64,000 nucleotides of DNA from Streptosporangium lutulentum (GCF_030811455.1 NZ_JAUSQU010000001.1:3844001-3908000), one strand, 5' to 3'. Counted from the stretch's first letter, positions 34,522 through 43,468 are shown. Translations and numbers: made by a program. The notes: generated by a model not told the origin, from the letters alone.

Positions 34522-35075
34522 CGATGTTCGCCAGATTCACCCCGGAGGCCCGACGGATCACCGTCCGCGCCGGTCTTCTGACCCTCGACGAGGGCCGCAC
34601 CACGCTCGACGAGGACATGTTCCTCCTCGCCCTGGCCGAGTCCTGGCCGGTGGCGGGCTTCACGGTCACCCCCGAGGCGGTCCGAGCGGAGATAGCGAAG
34701 CGCCGGGCGGCGGAGAACCGGTCGGGCGATCGTGAGCTGCTGGCCACCCTCGGCATCGACCTGGACGAGATCCGCCGCCGGATCCCCGTCCGGCGGGACG
34801 ACCCGTCGGCGTGGCGGCTGCGCCGCTCCCGAGTCCGCCCGCTGAACGTGACGCTCATCGGCCCGGTCGGCGACCTCCCCCTCACGGACAGGGCGAGAAA
34901 GGTCGTCGAAGTCGCCGGGAACTGGCGCGGTTCCTCCGCACGGGTGACGGACGAGGACCTGCTGAGGGGCCTGCTGGCGGACGGCTCGAACGCCTCCGTG
35001 TCGATCCTGCGCCGCCTCGGCGTCGACCTGCTCCCGCTGGCGAGAAGCCTGGACTTCCTGCGCAGGCCGGCCTGA
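34518..35075 (+). CDS. Clp N-terminal (ClpR repeat) domain protein
   Basis: This 185-residue protein lacks any AAA module. Residues ~5-45 (FTPEARRITVRAGLLTLDEG) form one Clp repeat, and residues ~120-175 (PLTDRARKVVEVAGNWRGSS, then DEDLLRGLLADGSNASVSIL) form a second. Stand-alone Clp-N proteins may act as adaptors or decoys for ClpC/ClpA unfoldases. ATG 34518 overlaps the HTH stop (ATGA), so the two are made together. Control by the twin operators is likely. Confidence 0.82.
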   Translation: MTMFARFTPEARRITVRAGLLTLDEGRTTLDEDMFLLALAESWPVAGFTVTPEAVRAEIAKRRAAENRSGDRELLATLGIDLDEIRRRIPVRRDDPSAWRLRRSRVRPLNVTLIGPVGDLPLTDRARKVVEVAGNWRGSSARVTDEDLLRGLLADGSNASVSILRRLGVDLLPLARSLDFLRRPA

Positions 35076-35219
35076 GCGGTCCCCGCCTCGATCGTGCCCG
35101 CACGCGACCCCTGGAGACCTCGCCGGACGGGGCCGGTCGCGGACGAGGTCCGGCACGGGCGTGACCACGGCGCCGCCGTCCACGCCGGTCTCGGCCGCCA
35201 CCGCGCTCCCACCCCGCAC

Positions 35220-35455
35220 GTGATCCCGCGGTCAGGCCCCGATCCCGCAGAAACGGGCGGCCGTGCCGCCGAGACCGGCCGTGATCCCGCGGTCAGGCCC
35301 CGATCCCGCAGAAACGGGCGGCCGTGCCGCCGAGACCGGCCGTGATCCCGCGGTCAGGCCCCGATCCCGTAGAAACGGGCGGCCGTGCCGCCGAGACCGG
35401 CCGTGATCCCGCGGTCAGGCCCCGATCCCGTAGAAGCGGGCGGCCGTGCCGCCGA
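35220..35455. repeat. 61-bp tandem repeat, four copies, derived from the amidohydrolase 3' end
   Basis: Units start at 35220, 35281, 35342 and 35403. The leftmost two are identical and the others differ by one or two bases; the fourth runs into the gene and diverges after 35455. Each unit contains the gene's last ~14 codons (GGTAARFYGIGA or GGTAARFCGIGA), a stop and a short trailer. Confidence 0.9.
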
Positions 35456-36257
35456 GGACGGCGTCCCGGTCGGCGTCGGCGAGGCCCGCGAGAAGCACTC
35501 CGGTCTCCTTCCACACCTTGGCGTAGTCGCCCGCGAGCAGGGCCACCGGCCAGTCGCTGCCGAACATCAGCCGCTCGGGGCCGAACACCTCGATCGCGTG
35601 CTCGACGTAGGGCCGGAGATCCTCGGCGGTCCAGGTCTCGGCGTCGGCGGCGGTGTTGAGGCCGGAGACCTTGGCGTACACGTTGGGGTGCTCGGCGGCG
35701 CGGGCGATCAGCGACGCCCACGGCTCCCAGCCTCTCTCCTTGATCGGCGGCTTGGCCAGGTGGTCGATGACCAGTCGCAGACCCGGCACGCGCTCGGCGA
35801 GGACCGGCACATGCTCCAGGTGCCTGGGCAGCACGGCGACCACGTCGAAGGGCAGCCCCGCGGCGGAGAGGAGGCCGAGTCCCTCGATCACCGGTTCCCG
35901 GATCACCCAGTCGGGGTCGGGATCGTTGTGGATGAGGTGCCGGACCCCGGCGAACTTCGGATGCCTGCCGTATCGCTCCAGCGCCTCGGCCGCCTCTCCG
36001 GGCCGGTCCAGCGGCACCCAGCCGACCACGGCGGCGATGAAGTCGTGGGCCTGCGCCTGCGCCAGCATGGCATCGGTGTCGGCGTAGGAGTCCGTCGCCT
36101 GGACCAGCACGGTCCGGTCCACCCCCGCGGCGGCGAGCTGCGGGATGAGCTCCTCCGGGACGAAGGTACGGAAGATCGGCTCCACCTCCGCCGTCGGCCA
36201 CGCGTAGGAACCCGTCTCCAGGTTCCAGAAATGCTGGTGGGAATCGATGACGGACAT
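35415..36257 (-). CDS. Amidohydrolase 2 family (lactonase-like, COG3618)
   Basis: This 280-residue TIM-barrel metal-dependent hydrolase starts VIDSHQHFWNLETGSYAWP (metal-binding HxH). It continues with GVRHLIHNDPDPDWV, IDHLAKPPIKERGW (H) and MFGSDWPVALLAGDY (catalytic Asp). It resembles L-fucono-, L-rhamnono- and related sugar lactonases and 2-pyrone-4,6-dicarboxylate hydrolases. The substrate is not clear. Its 3' end is the source of a downstream 61-bp tandem array. It lies 172 bases after the AOR-family gene in the same direction. Confidence 0.88.
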   Translation of the reverse strand: MSVIDSHQHFWNLETGSYAWPTAEVEPIFRTFVPEELIPQLAAAGVDRTVLVQATDSYADTDAMLAQAQAHDFIAAVVGWVPLDRPGEAAEALERYGRHPKFAGVRHLIHNDPDPDWVIREPVIEGLGLLSAAGLPFDVVAVLPRHLEHVPVLAERVPGLRLVIDHLAKPPIKERGWEPWASLIARAAEHPNVYAKVSGLNTAADAETWTAEDLRPYVEHAIEVFGPERLMFGSDWPVALLAGDYAKVWKETGVLLAGLADADRDAVLGGTAARFYGIGA

Positions 36258-36429
36258 TCACCCCTCCTCGTTGGTCGATCGCGTGAGCGTGCCACGGCGT
36301 CCTGCCGGTGGCGTCGACGCCACCGAGCTTACGGGCTCATGATCCGTACGTCCCGCCGGACCGGCGCCGGTCGAGCTCCGGGAGGTCCGGCCGAACCCGG
36401 GGAGCCCGGGGCCGGGGAAGGGGCGGTCG

Positions 36430-38220
36430 CTACCCGAGCGCGGGGGCGTTCCAGCCCAGTTCCTCGTAGAAGCTCTGGCGCGCTCGCGCGAAGGCGTCGC
36501 GCGCCAGCACCGCGCCCGCGTACGGCCCCGAGGTGATCGGCTCGTCGTGGAAGCGTCCGGGCAGCTCGTCGGGCCCGCCCTCCTCCCGTGACGCGTAGGC
36601 GCGCATCAGGTCGAGGCGTCGCTGACCGATGTCGAGCAGATCCTCCGTGGTGAACCCCGCTCCGGAGACGGCGGTGACCAGCGACGTCAGATGGCCGATC
36701 GTCAGCGGCCTGGTGGGGGAACCGGCGAAGACGCAGAGGTTGAGCGCGTCCAGGGCGCTCCACAGCCGCAGCAGACGGGCGCTGCGGCGTCCCCGCTCGG
36801 CGTCCAGCGCGACCGCCTCGGCGGGCTCGACGCCGATCCGCGCCGCCTCGGGGAAGGAGTACGGCAGGCCGAGGTCGGGATCGAAGTCGAGGTCGTGCTC
36901 CAGCGCGTCATAGCGTGGCCCGTTCGGAGCCGCGGCGTAGCCGATCCCGATCCCCGGCTGGACTCTCGGGTCGAAACACGGCACCTCGGCGCCCTTGACG
37001 GTCATCGCGTACGGCGCCGCCTCGGGGCCGATCAGACGGGAGGCGCGGGCCGATCCCTCGGCGAGCAGGTCTCCGAGGGCCCCGCCTCGCAGCGCGACGT
37101 CCCGGACCAGACCGGCGAGCGCGTCGGCGTCACCGAAGGCGGGTCCCGCGGGCAGCAGGCCGCGGGAGGCGCACTCCATCGCGAAGGCGAGCGTCCCGCC
37201 GAGGGAGACCGGGTCGAGGCCGAGGTCGTGGCAGAGCGCGTTGGCGCCGAGCACCGTGTCGAGGTCGTCGATCCCCAGGTTCCAGCCGAGCGACAGGACC
37301 GCCTCCTGGCCCAGCCCGCCGGACCTTCGCTCGGGCGTCCCCGGCGGGGCGTACACCTTGAGGCAGTCGTTGGGGCAGCCGGGGCACCCGCCCTCCGTCG
37401 CCACCGCCCGCCCGTCGTAGGCGTGCGGGGCGATCGGCCGCAGGCCGTTCTCACCCGGGACGGAGAAGTTCCGCACGGCCACGTAGCCGGGATCCGGGAT
37501 GTCGCCCACCCACCCGGCGAACCCGGGCTCGCCGTGCTGGAGCGCGGCGAGCCGGTTGCCGGGGATCGCCTCCCGGTAGAAGGCGGCCAGGCCGGCCAGC
37601 GCGTCCGGGTTGGCGACGGGAACCTCGGCGTCTCCCACGCACACGATCGCCTTGAGGTTCTTGGCGCCGAAGACCGCGCCCACGCCGTATCTCGCCGCGG
37701 CGAAGGCGTGGTCGGTCACCACGCTCGCGTAGCGGACCAGGTTCTCCCCCGCCGGCCCGATCGCCGCGACATGGGCGGCCAGGCCGTGGCGGGCGCGCAG
37801 GGCGTCGGTCGTGGCGGCGGTGCCCAGCCCCCGCAGTTCCCCCGCGGCGTGAATCGAGACGTGGCCGCCGGTGACCAGAAGGTAGGAGAGCGCCTCCGCG
37901 CGTCCGGTGATCGCCAGGGCCCCGGCGCCCGCGCCGCGAAGGCCCGCCGCGAACGGCCCCAGCGCGTGAGTCTCTCCGGCCACCCCGGTCAGCGGCGACT
38001 TGGCCAGGAACACCGACTTGGCCAGCCCCGGTCCCCGCACGCCTCCCAGCACGCCGGCCGCGATGTAGACGAGCGCCCGCGGATCATACGGATCCAGTCC
38101 CGCGGGTGTGCGTTCGGCGAGCAGCCGCAACCCGAGGACGGATCCGCCGAAGTGATCCGCCTCGGCGGATCCATCCTCCCTCTCGACGGTTCCACGGGTC
38201 AGGTCGACGGCAAAGAGCAT
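36430..38220 (-). CDS. Aldehyde:ferredoxin oxidoreductase family (tungsten enzyme)
   Basis: This 596-residue protein has the three AOR domains in order. The [4Fe-4S] ligands are CPGCPNDC (about residues 279-286) and a distant Cys in LDALNLCVFAG. N-terminal pterin-binding segments include GPGLAKSVFLAKSPLTGVAG and YGVGAVFGAKNLKAIVCVG. The family oxidises aldehydes to acids, passing electrons to ferredoxin, with a tungsten bis-pterin cofactor. ATG 38220 is used. The family is widespread in anaerobes and less usual in aerobic actinomycetes. No dedicated ferredoxin or cofactor genes are adjacent. Confidence 0.87.
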   Translation of the reverse strand: MLFAVDLTRGTVEREDGSAEADHFGGSVLGLRLLAERTPAGLDPYDPRALVYIAAGVLGGVRGPGLAKSVFLAKSPLTGVAGETHALGPFAAGLRGAGAGALAITGRAEALSYLLVTGGHVSIHAAGELRGLGTAATTDALRARHGLAAHVAAIGPAGENLVRYASVVTDHAFAAARYGVGAVFGAKNLKAIVCVGDAEVPVANPDALAGLAAFYREAIPGNRLAALQHGEPGFAGWVGDIPDPGYVAVRNFSVPGENGLRPIAPHAYDGRAVATEGGCPGCPNDCLKVYAPPGTPERRSGGLGQEAVLSLGWNLGIDDLDTVLGANALCHDLGLDPVSLGGTLAFAMECASRGLLPAGPAFGDADALAGLVRDVALRGGALGDLLAEGSARASRLIGPEAAPYAMTVKGAEVPCFDPRVQPGIGIGYAAAPNGPRYDALEHDLDFDPDLGLPYSFPEAARIGVEPAEAVALDAERGRRSARLLRLWSALDALNLCVFAGSPTRPLTIGHLTSLVTAVSGAGFTTEDLLDIGQRRLDLMRAYASREEGGPDELPGRFHDEPITSGPYAGAVLARDAFARARQSFYEELGWNAPALG

Positions 38221-38270
38221 GGCGCGGTCTCCTCGGCAGGCACAGGCGGGTGAGGCTCGCGGGCCCACGG

Positions 38271-38340
38271 TTCCCGCCACGGGAGGCGCGGTCCGTCACG
38301 AGCCGGCGCGTCGACGTCCCGTGGCGGGGAGCCCCGGGCG
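38271..38340. repeat. Long-range inverted repeat between dctA and AOR-family genes
   Basis: TTCCCGCCACGGGA (38271-38284) pairs with TCCCGTGGCGGGGA (38327-38340), 13 of 14 positions, across 42 bases. It could form a terminator for dctA or a leader structure for the AOR-family gene. Confidence 0.5.
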
Positions 38341-38446
38341 TGCGCCTCCTCATCCTGCCCGACCGGCGGGACGAGGATTCACCGCGCCTGCCCCCGGGAG
38401 GGGGCCGGCTCGGATTCGCGGGGGCCGTTCGGAAGGGCGGTGACGG

Positions 38447-39796
38447 CTACGCCGGCGACAGCGCCGGGTCGGACCGCTCGGCGGGCGGCACCGGGGGGTC
38501 GTTGTCGTCGTCCAGGAGGGTGGTCTCGTCGAAGGGCGCCTGCCCCGACAGCACCGCGGCCGCGCGTTCCCGGTCGAACTCGCCGGTCCAGGTGCCGACC
38601 AGGACGGTGGCGACCGCGTTGCCCGCGAAGTTGGTCAGTGCCCGCGCCTCGGACATGAAGCGGTCGATGCCGACGATGAGGCCGACTCCGTCGACCAGGT
38701 CGGGGCGGTGCGACTGCAGGCCGCCGGCGAGGGTGGCCAGACCGGCGCCGGTGACGCCGGCGGCGCCCTTCGACGCGATCATCATGAAGACCAGCAGGGA
38801 GATCTGCTCGCCGAAGGACAGCGGTGCGCCGGTGGCGCTCGCGACGAACAGGGTGGACATCGTCAGGTAGATGGCGGTGCCGTCCAGGTTGAAGGAGTAT
38901 CCGGTCGGCACGGTGATGCCGACGACGGGACGGCTCACGCCGAGGTGCTCCATCTTGGCGATCAGGCGGGGGAGGGCCGACTCCGAGGACGAGGTGGACA
39001 GGATCAGCAGGAACTCCCTGCCGAGATAGCGCAGCAGCGAGACCAGGTTGACCTTGGCGACCATCCAGAGCATCGGCCCGAGAATGCCGAACACGAAGAG
39101 CACGCAGGTCACGTAGAAGGCGAGCATGATGACGCCGAGGCTCTTGAGCGCGTCCACGCCGGTGGCGCCGACCACCGCGGCCATCGCGCCGAAGGCGCCG
39201 ACGGGGGCGGCCCACATGATCATGGAGAGGATCCGGAAGACGAGCCGCTGGATGTGCCCGATGCCGTTCAGGATGGGCGTGGCCCGCTCCCCCATGGCCA
39301 GCAGGGCGAATCCGGTGAGCAGCGCGACGAGCAGCGTCTGCAGCACCTGGCCCTCGGTGAACGCCGACACCAGCGTGGTGGGGATGATCCCCAGCAGGAA
39401 CGTCACCGTGTCGCTCTCGCCGCCCTTGGCGGCTTCGGCCTCGGCGGCCTTGCGGAGCTCGTCGGTGAGCTGGAGGCCGTGGCCGGGGTCGACCAGGTTG
39501 CCCACGATCAGGCCGATGGCCAGCGCGACGGTCGACATGACGAGGAAGTAACCGAGCGCCAGGCCGCCGACCTTGCCGACCTTGGCGGCCTTGGTGACCG
39601 ATCCGACGCCGAGGACGATGGTGCAGAAGATGATGGGACTGATCATCATCTTGATCAGCGCCACGAAGGCCGTGCCCAGTGGCTTCAGGGCCACGCCAAG
39701 GTCGGGGGTGACGAGCCCGACGGTGATCCCAACGACCACTGCGACAATTACTGCAATATATAGATAATGAGTACGATCTCGGGACATAAGAGACAC
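38447..39796 (-). CDS. dctA: C4-dicarboxylate:cation symporter (DctA/GltP family)
   Basis: This 449-residue inner-membrane importer of succinate, fumarate and malate has the family motifs FVALIKMMISPIIFCTIVLG, the serine-rich hairpin STSSSESALPRLI, GYSFNLDGTAIYLTMS and MIASKGAAGVTGAG, then an acidic C-terminal tail. GTG 39796 has GGAAG nearby; ATG 39787 is an alternative. It is divergent from a CitA/DcuS-type sensor and regulator, the usual arrangement for C4-dicarboxylate control of dctA. Confidence 0.93.
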   Translation of the reverse strand: MSLMSRDRTHYLYIAVIVAVVVGITVGLVTPDLGVALKPLGTAFVALIKMMISPIIFCTIVLGVGSVTKAAKVGKVGGLALGYFLVMSTVALAIGLIVGNLVDPGHGLQLTDELRKAAEAEAAKGGESDTVTFLLGIIPTTLVSAFTEGQVLQTLLVALLTGFALLAMGERATPILNGIGHIQRLVFRILSMIMWAAPVGAFGAMAAVVGATGVDALKSLGVIMLAFYVTCVLFVFGILGPMLWMVAKVNLVSLLRYLGREFLLILSTSSSESALPRLIAKMEHLGVSRPVVGITVPTGYSFNLDGTAIYLTMSTLFVASATGAPLSFGEQISLLVFMMIASKGAAGVTGAGLATLAGGLQSHRPDLVDGVGLIVGIDRFMSEARALTNFAGNAVATVLVGTWTGEFDRERAAAVLSGQAPFDETTLLDDDNDPPVPPAERSDPALSPA

Positions 39797-39889
39797 TCGG
39801 TCTTCCGGGTCTAGACAAAAACTCTGGCCGAGCGACTATGTCCTCCCCCTGTGATCCAAGTCACCATTGCGTACATTTTGGTTGTGGAC

Positions 39890-41476
39890 ATGAGAGAACT
39901 GCCGAGACGGATACACCGCTGGAGTCTGGCCCGGCAGATGCTCGTGTTGCAGACGGTCGTGGTCGGGGTCACCGTGGCGGGGAGCGCGCTTCTGGCCTTC
40001 TCCCAGGCGGGAGACCTGCTCGGCGACGAGGCCAGCAGGAGGGCGGAGGCGGTGGCCGTCAGCGTGGCAGACTCCCCCTCGGTCCTGGCGGGCCTCGGCG
40101 ACTCCGCCGTCCTGCAGCCCTACGCCGAACGGGTCCGGCTGGAGACCGGGGTCGACTTCATCACGATCATGAGCCCGAGCGGGATCCGCTACACCCACCC
40201 CAACCCCGCCCAGATCGGCGGCCATTTCCTCGGCAACACCACGCGCGCGCTGAAGGGCGAGACGTTCACCGAGACCTACACGGGCACCCTCGGCCCCTCG
40301 GTCCGCGCCGTCGCGCCGGTACGCGACTCCGACGGCACCGTGAAGGGCCTGGTCAGCGCGGGCATCACGATCGACCAGATCGGGGTGAGGACCCGGGGAC
40401 AGATCGCCGGCGTCGCGCTCATCGGCCTGCTCGGCCTGTCCGTCGGCGGGATCGGCACCTACCTGGTCGGGACCCGGCTGCGCCGCCAGACCCACGGGAT
40501 GGGCCCCGCCGAGCTCAGCCGGATGTACGAGTACCACGACGCGATCCTGCACGCCGTACGGGAAGGGCTGCTGCTCGTCGACGACGCGGGCAGGGTGACG
40601 TTGTGCAACGATGGCGCCGGGGAGCTCCTCGGCCTGTACGGCGACGTGAGCGGGCGGCACGTCACCGAACTGGGTCTCGCCCCTTCCCTCGCCGAGCTCC
40701 TGACGAGCGGGGAGACCCGGACCGATGAGATCCACATGACAGGAGAGCGGACGCTCGTGGTGAACGTCGCCATGGTCCGGTCGGGCAACCGCTCACTCGG
40801 AATCGCGGTCACCCTGCGCGACCACACCGAGTTGCAGTCCCTGACCGGGCAGCTCAACGCCGAACGAGGCTTCGCCGACTCCCTGCGGGCCACCGCCCAC
40901 GAGTCGGCCAACCGGCTGCACACCGTCATCACCCTCGTCGAGCTGGGCCGCACCGAACAGGCGATGGCGTTCGCGACCGCGGAGATCAAGGCGGCGCAGC
41001 AGCTCACCGACCGGGTGGTGGGGGCCGTGCGCGAGCCCGTGCTCGCCGCGCTGCTGCTGGGCAAGAACGCCGAGGCCGGGGAGCGCGGCGTGGAACTGGT
41101 GATCAGCCCGGACACCGAGCTCGACGACATCGACCTGGACGACCGGGATCTGGTGACGATCCTCGGCAACCTGATCGACAACGCGGTCGACGCGGCCATG
41201 GCGGGCGCCCCGCCCGCGCGGGTGGAGGTGTCCCTGCGGGCCGACGAGACGACCTTCCTGATCAGCGTCGCCGACAGCGGCCAGGGGCTCGACCCCGCCA
41301 CGGCGAGCAAGGCCTTCCAGCAGGGCTGGACCACCAAGGGCGACGGCCGGGGCCTCGGGCTGGCCATGGTCGGGCAGGCCGTGAACCGCCTGGGCGGCGT
41401 GATCGACGTGGGCAACGGGCCGGGCGCGGTGTTCACCGTACGGCTGCCGCTGCCGCGGGAAGCGCGCGTTTCATGA
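39890..41476 (+). CDS. CitA/DcuS-family sensor histidine kinase
   Basis: This 528-residue membrane kinase has TM1 near residue 20-45, an extracytoplasmic sCache/PDC sensor domain (residues ~50-165), TM2 near 170-195, a cytoplasmic PAS domain (~205-315), then the kinase. The phosphoacceptor region is ATAHESANRLHTVITLVELG, typical of the citrate/dicarboxylate subfamily. The ATPase has NLIDNAVDAA, DSGQGLDP and GRGLGLAMV. ATG 39890 is chosen; GTG 39851 would add 13 residues. It likely senses an external dicarboxylate and controls dctA through the next gene. Confidence 0.9.
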   Translation: MRELPRRIHRWSLARQMLVLQTVVVGVTVAGSALLAFSQAGDLLGDEASRRAEAVAVSVADSPSVLAGLGDSAVLQPYAERVRLETGVDFITIMSPSGIRYTHPNPAQIGGHFLGNTTRALKGETFTETYTGTLGPSVRAVAPVRDSDGTVKGLVSAGITIDQIGVRTRGQIAGVALIGLLGLSVGGIGTYLVGTRLRRQTHGMGPAELSRMYEYHDAILHAVREGLLLVDDAGRVTLCNDGAGELLGLYGDVSGRHVTELGLAPSLAELLTSGETRTDEIHMTGERTLVVNVAMVRSGNRSLGIAVTLRDHTELQSLTGQLNAERGFADSLRATAHESANRLHTVITLVELGRTEQAMAFATAEIKAAQQLTDRVVGAVREPVLAALLLGKNAEAGERGVELVISPDTELDDIDLDDRDLVTILGNLIDNAVDAAMAGAPPARVEVSLRADETTFLISVADSGQGLDPATASKAFQQGWTTKGDGRGLGLAMVGQAVNRLGGVIDVGNGPGAVFTVRLPLPREARVS

Positions 41477-42159
41477 TCTCGGTGCTGGTCGTCGAAGACG
41501 AGGAGATCACCGCCGAGGCGAACCGCCTCTTCGTGGAGCGGGTGCCCGGTTTCCGGGTGGACGGGGTGGCCAGGACCGGCGGGGAGGCGCTGCGCTTCCT
41601 GCGGCGGCACCCGGTCGACCTGATCCTGCTCGACCTCTACCTGCCCGACATGCACGGCCTGGAGGTGTGCCGGGCACTGCGGGCCGCCGGCGTGCTGTCC
41701 GACGTCATCGCGATCACCTCCGCGCGCGACCTGTCGGTGGTCAGGTCCGCGGTGTCGGTCGGGGTGGCCCAGTATCTGCTCAAGCCGTTCACGTTCGCCT
41801 CGTTGAACGAGAAACTCATGCGCTACGCGGAGTTCCGGTCGTCGGTGGACGGCTCGGGCGAGGCCAGCGGCCAGAGCGAGGTGGACCGCGCCCTCGCCAC
41901 CCTGTGGGGCCCGGCGCACAATCCGCTGCCGAAGGGAATGACCCCGGCCACCCTCGACGCCATCCTGGCCGAACTGCGCAAGGCCTCCGAAGGCCTGTCC
42001 GCGCAGGCCGCGGGCACCGCGATCGGCGTCTCCCGGGTGACCGCCCGCCGCTACCTGGAATACCTCACGGAGAGCGGGATCGCCCGCAGGGTTCCGCAGT
42101 ACGGCGGGCTGGGACGTCCCGAGCTGCTCTACCGGCTCCTGGAGCTCCGTACGTCATAA
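41473..42159 (+). CDS. CitB/DcuR-family response regulator
   Basis: This 228-residue protein has a receiver domain with the acidic pair EDEE, phospho-Asp in LILLDLYLPDMHG, the switch Thr/Ser (AITSA) and Lys in LLKPF. A C-terminal HTH with SAQAAGTAIGVSRVTARRYL and EYLTESGIARRVP is typical of CitB/DcuR. Its ATG overlaps the kinase stop by 4 bases. It probably activates the divergent dctA promoter in response to dicarboxylates. Confidence 0.92.
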   Translation: MISVLVVEDEEITAEANRLFVERVPGFRVDGVARTGGEALRFLRRHPVDLILLDLYLPDMHGLEVCRALRAAGVLSDVIAITSARDLSVVRSAVSVGVAQYLLKPFTFASLNEKLMRYAEFRSSVDGSGEASGQSEVDRALATLWGPAHNPLPKGMTPATLDAILAELRKASEGLSAQAAGTAIGVSRVTARRYLEYLTESGIARRVPQYGGLGRPELLYRLLELRTS

Positions 42160-42223
42160 CGGCCGCGGAACTGGTAGGACATAAGCAGTCCGCCCTGCCA
42201 CCCGCGGGCTTCAGGAGTGAAGC

Positions 42224-42568
42224 ATGCCCTTTTTCACAGCGTCATCGAGTCCGCACGGCACGGCGTTCGTCGTCCAGGCCCGCGGAGAACTCGACTACCA
42301 GCACGCCCCCGTCTTCCGCAGCGAGATGACCAAGGCCTGGGAGTCGGGAGTGTCCTCCGTGGTCGTCATCGACGTCACCGAACTCACCTTCTGTGACTCC
42401 ACCGGAGTCGGAGAGCTCATCCTGAGTCTCCAGCGGAGCCAGGCCCTGGGCACCCGTCTGACCCTCGTCGGCGTCCACGGCACCTTGGAGCGGATCCTCG
42501 CCATCACCGGCCTGCGCCCCGCCTTTGAGCTCTCCCCCTCCGTCGAGGAGGCTCTGCGGGGCACCTGA
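42224..42568 (+). CDS. STAS-domain anti-sigma factor antagonist
   Basis: This 114-residue single STAS domain resembles SpoIIAA/RsbV. The phosphorylation-site Ser is in ELTFCDSTGVGELI (near residue 66). Unphosphorylated forms bind anti-sigma kinases and free a SigB/SigF-like factor. No anti-sigma kinase is adjacent, so it works with a partner elsewhere. It is separated from the response regulator by 64 bases and is probably transcribed separately. Confidence 0.88.
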   Translation: MPFFTASSSPHGTAFVVQARGELDYQHAPVFRSEMTKAWESGVSSVVVIDVTELTFCDSTGVGELILSLQRSQALGTRLTLVGVHGTLERILAITGLRPAFELSPSVEEALRGT

Positions 42569-42616
42569 TCGGCCTGCCGTCCGGTCTGATCGGCCTCAAC
42601 CGTGACCCATCGGGGC

Positions 42617-42850
42617 TCAGTGGCCGCGGTGGGCCTGGTCCATCGGCATCCGGGGCGCGTCCACGATCACATCGGAGAAGATGTCGACCACGAGGGCGAC
42701 CACGCCGCCGATCGCGACGATCCCGGCCCCCACCCAGAAGAACATCCAGTTGGGGCCGAGGCACAGGGCCACGCCACCGACGGTGAACCCCGCCAGAATG
42801 ATGATCACCGCAAGCCAAGACTTGGGGCTTCCTCCGTGACTACCAGCCAT
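42617..42850 (-). CDS. Small two-TM membrane protein (HGG/S motif)
   Basis: This 77-residue protein has an N-terminal MAGSHGGSPKSW and two hydrophobic helices (residues ~13-32 and ~36-58). It belongs to a common actinobacterial family with a conserved HGxSPxxW start; the function is unknown. It lies 24 bases downstream of a MarR relic on the same strand, which may once have regulated it. Confidence 0.75.
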   Translation of the reverse strand: MAGSHGGSPKSWLAVIIILAGFTVGGVALCLGPNWMFFWVGAGIVAIGGVVALVVDIFSDVIVDAPRMPMDQAHRGH

Positions 42851-42874
42851 GATCTTTCCCGTCCTCTCCGTGGA

Positions 42875-43165
42875 TCAGTAATGCGCGTGCGCCGTGGCGA
42901 TCGCCCGGATCGGCGGCCGGTGGAGCTTCGGCAGCTCCTCCAGGTCGTACCCGGGCTTTCGATGACCGCCGGCGGAATCCTCTCCGCCTGGCCGCGCGAC
43001 TTTCCGGCCCTCCGGACTGAGCGTGACCACCAGGACGCGCTCGTCCTGGCCGTCGTACCACCACCGGATATAGCCGATCATCTCAAGACGCTTCAGCAGC
43101 GAGGACAGCGTACCGGGGCCGAGCCTCAGTGGCTCGCTCAGCTCCCTGGTCGGCGGCGGTCCCGG
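42875..43165 (-). pseudogene. Truncated MarR-family regulator
   Basis: The minus frame reads TRELSEPLRLGPGTLSSLLK then RLEMIGYIRWWYDGQDERV and LVVTLSPEGRKVA: the recognition helix and wing of an OhrR/MarR protein. There is no in-frame start codon upstream of the HTH, and the dimerisation helices are missing. ATG 43081 begins after the recognition helix and cannot give a DNA-binding protein. Confidence 0.6.
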
Positions 43166-43259
43166 ACACCGTATCGACCGAACCGAGTCCCCGTTTGGAA
43201 CGTGAGAGGATGTTCGAGTTGGCCGGGGTTGGACTGCCCGTCCAGATCAGGAGGTCCGT

Positions 43260-43454
43260 ATGTCTGAGGTCACACCGGAACCCGAAAGTTCCGAGGATGA
43301 GCTGAAGCGCAAGTTCCGCGAGGCCCTGGAGCGCAAGAAGCTCGCCCAGACGGACGCGGGCGCCGGGGGCAAGGGGAAGAACTCCTCGAAGATCCATGGC
43401 GCCCACGGCCCGGTTGGGGGCAAGCGTTCCTTCCGCCGCAAGAGCGGCGGCTGA
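43260..43454 (+). CDS. DUF5302 small charged protein
   Basis: This 64-residue, highly charged and probably disordered protein has an N-terminal acidic helix ([18 protein letters not shown]) and a basic Gly-rich tail ending [10 protein letters not shown]. This arrangement is typical of actinobacterial DUF5302. A clear AGGAGG lies 6 bases before ATG 43260. The function is unknown. A perfect intrinsic terminator follows. Confidence 0.82.
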   Translation: MSEVTPEPESSEDELKRKFREALERKKLAQTDAGAGGKGKNSSKIHGAHGPVGGKRSFRRKSGG

Positions 43455-43468
43455 GCCAGACTCGATCC

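Noticed and set aside
35220-35455. 61-bp repeats considered as a CRISPR array
   Set aside because: The units are directly adjacent with no unique spacers, and they match the end of the neighbouring gene.
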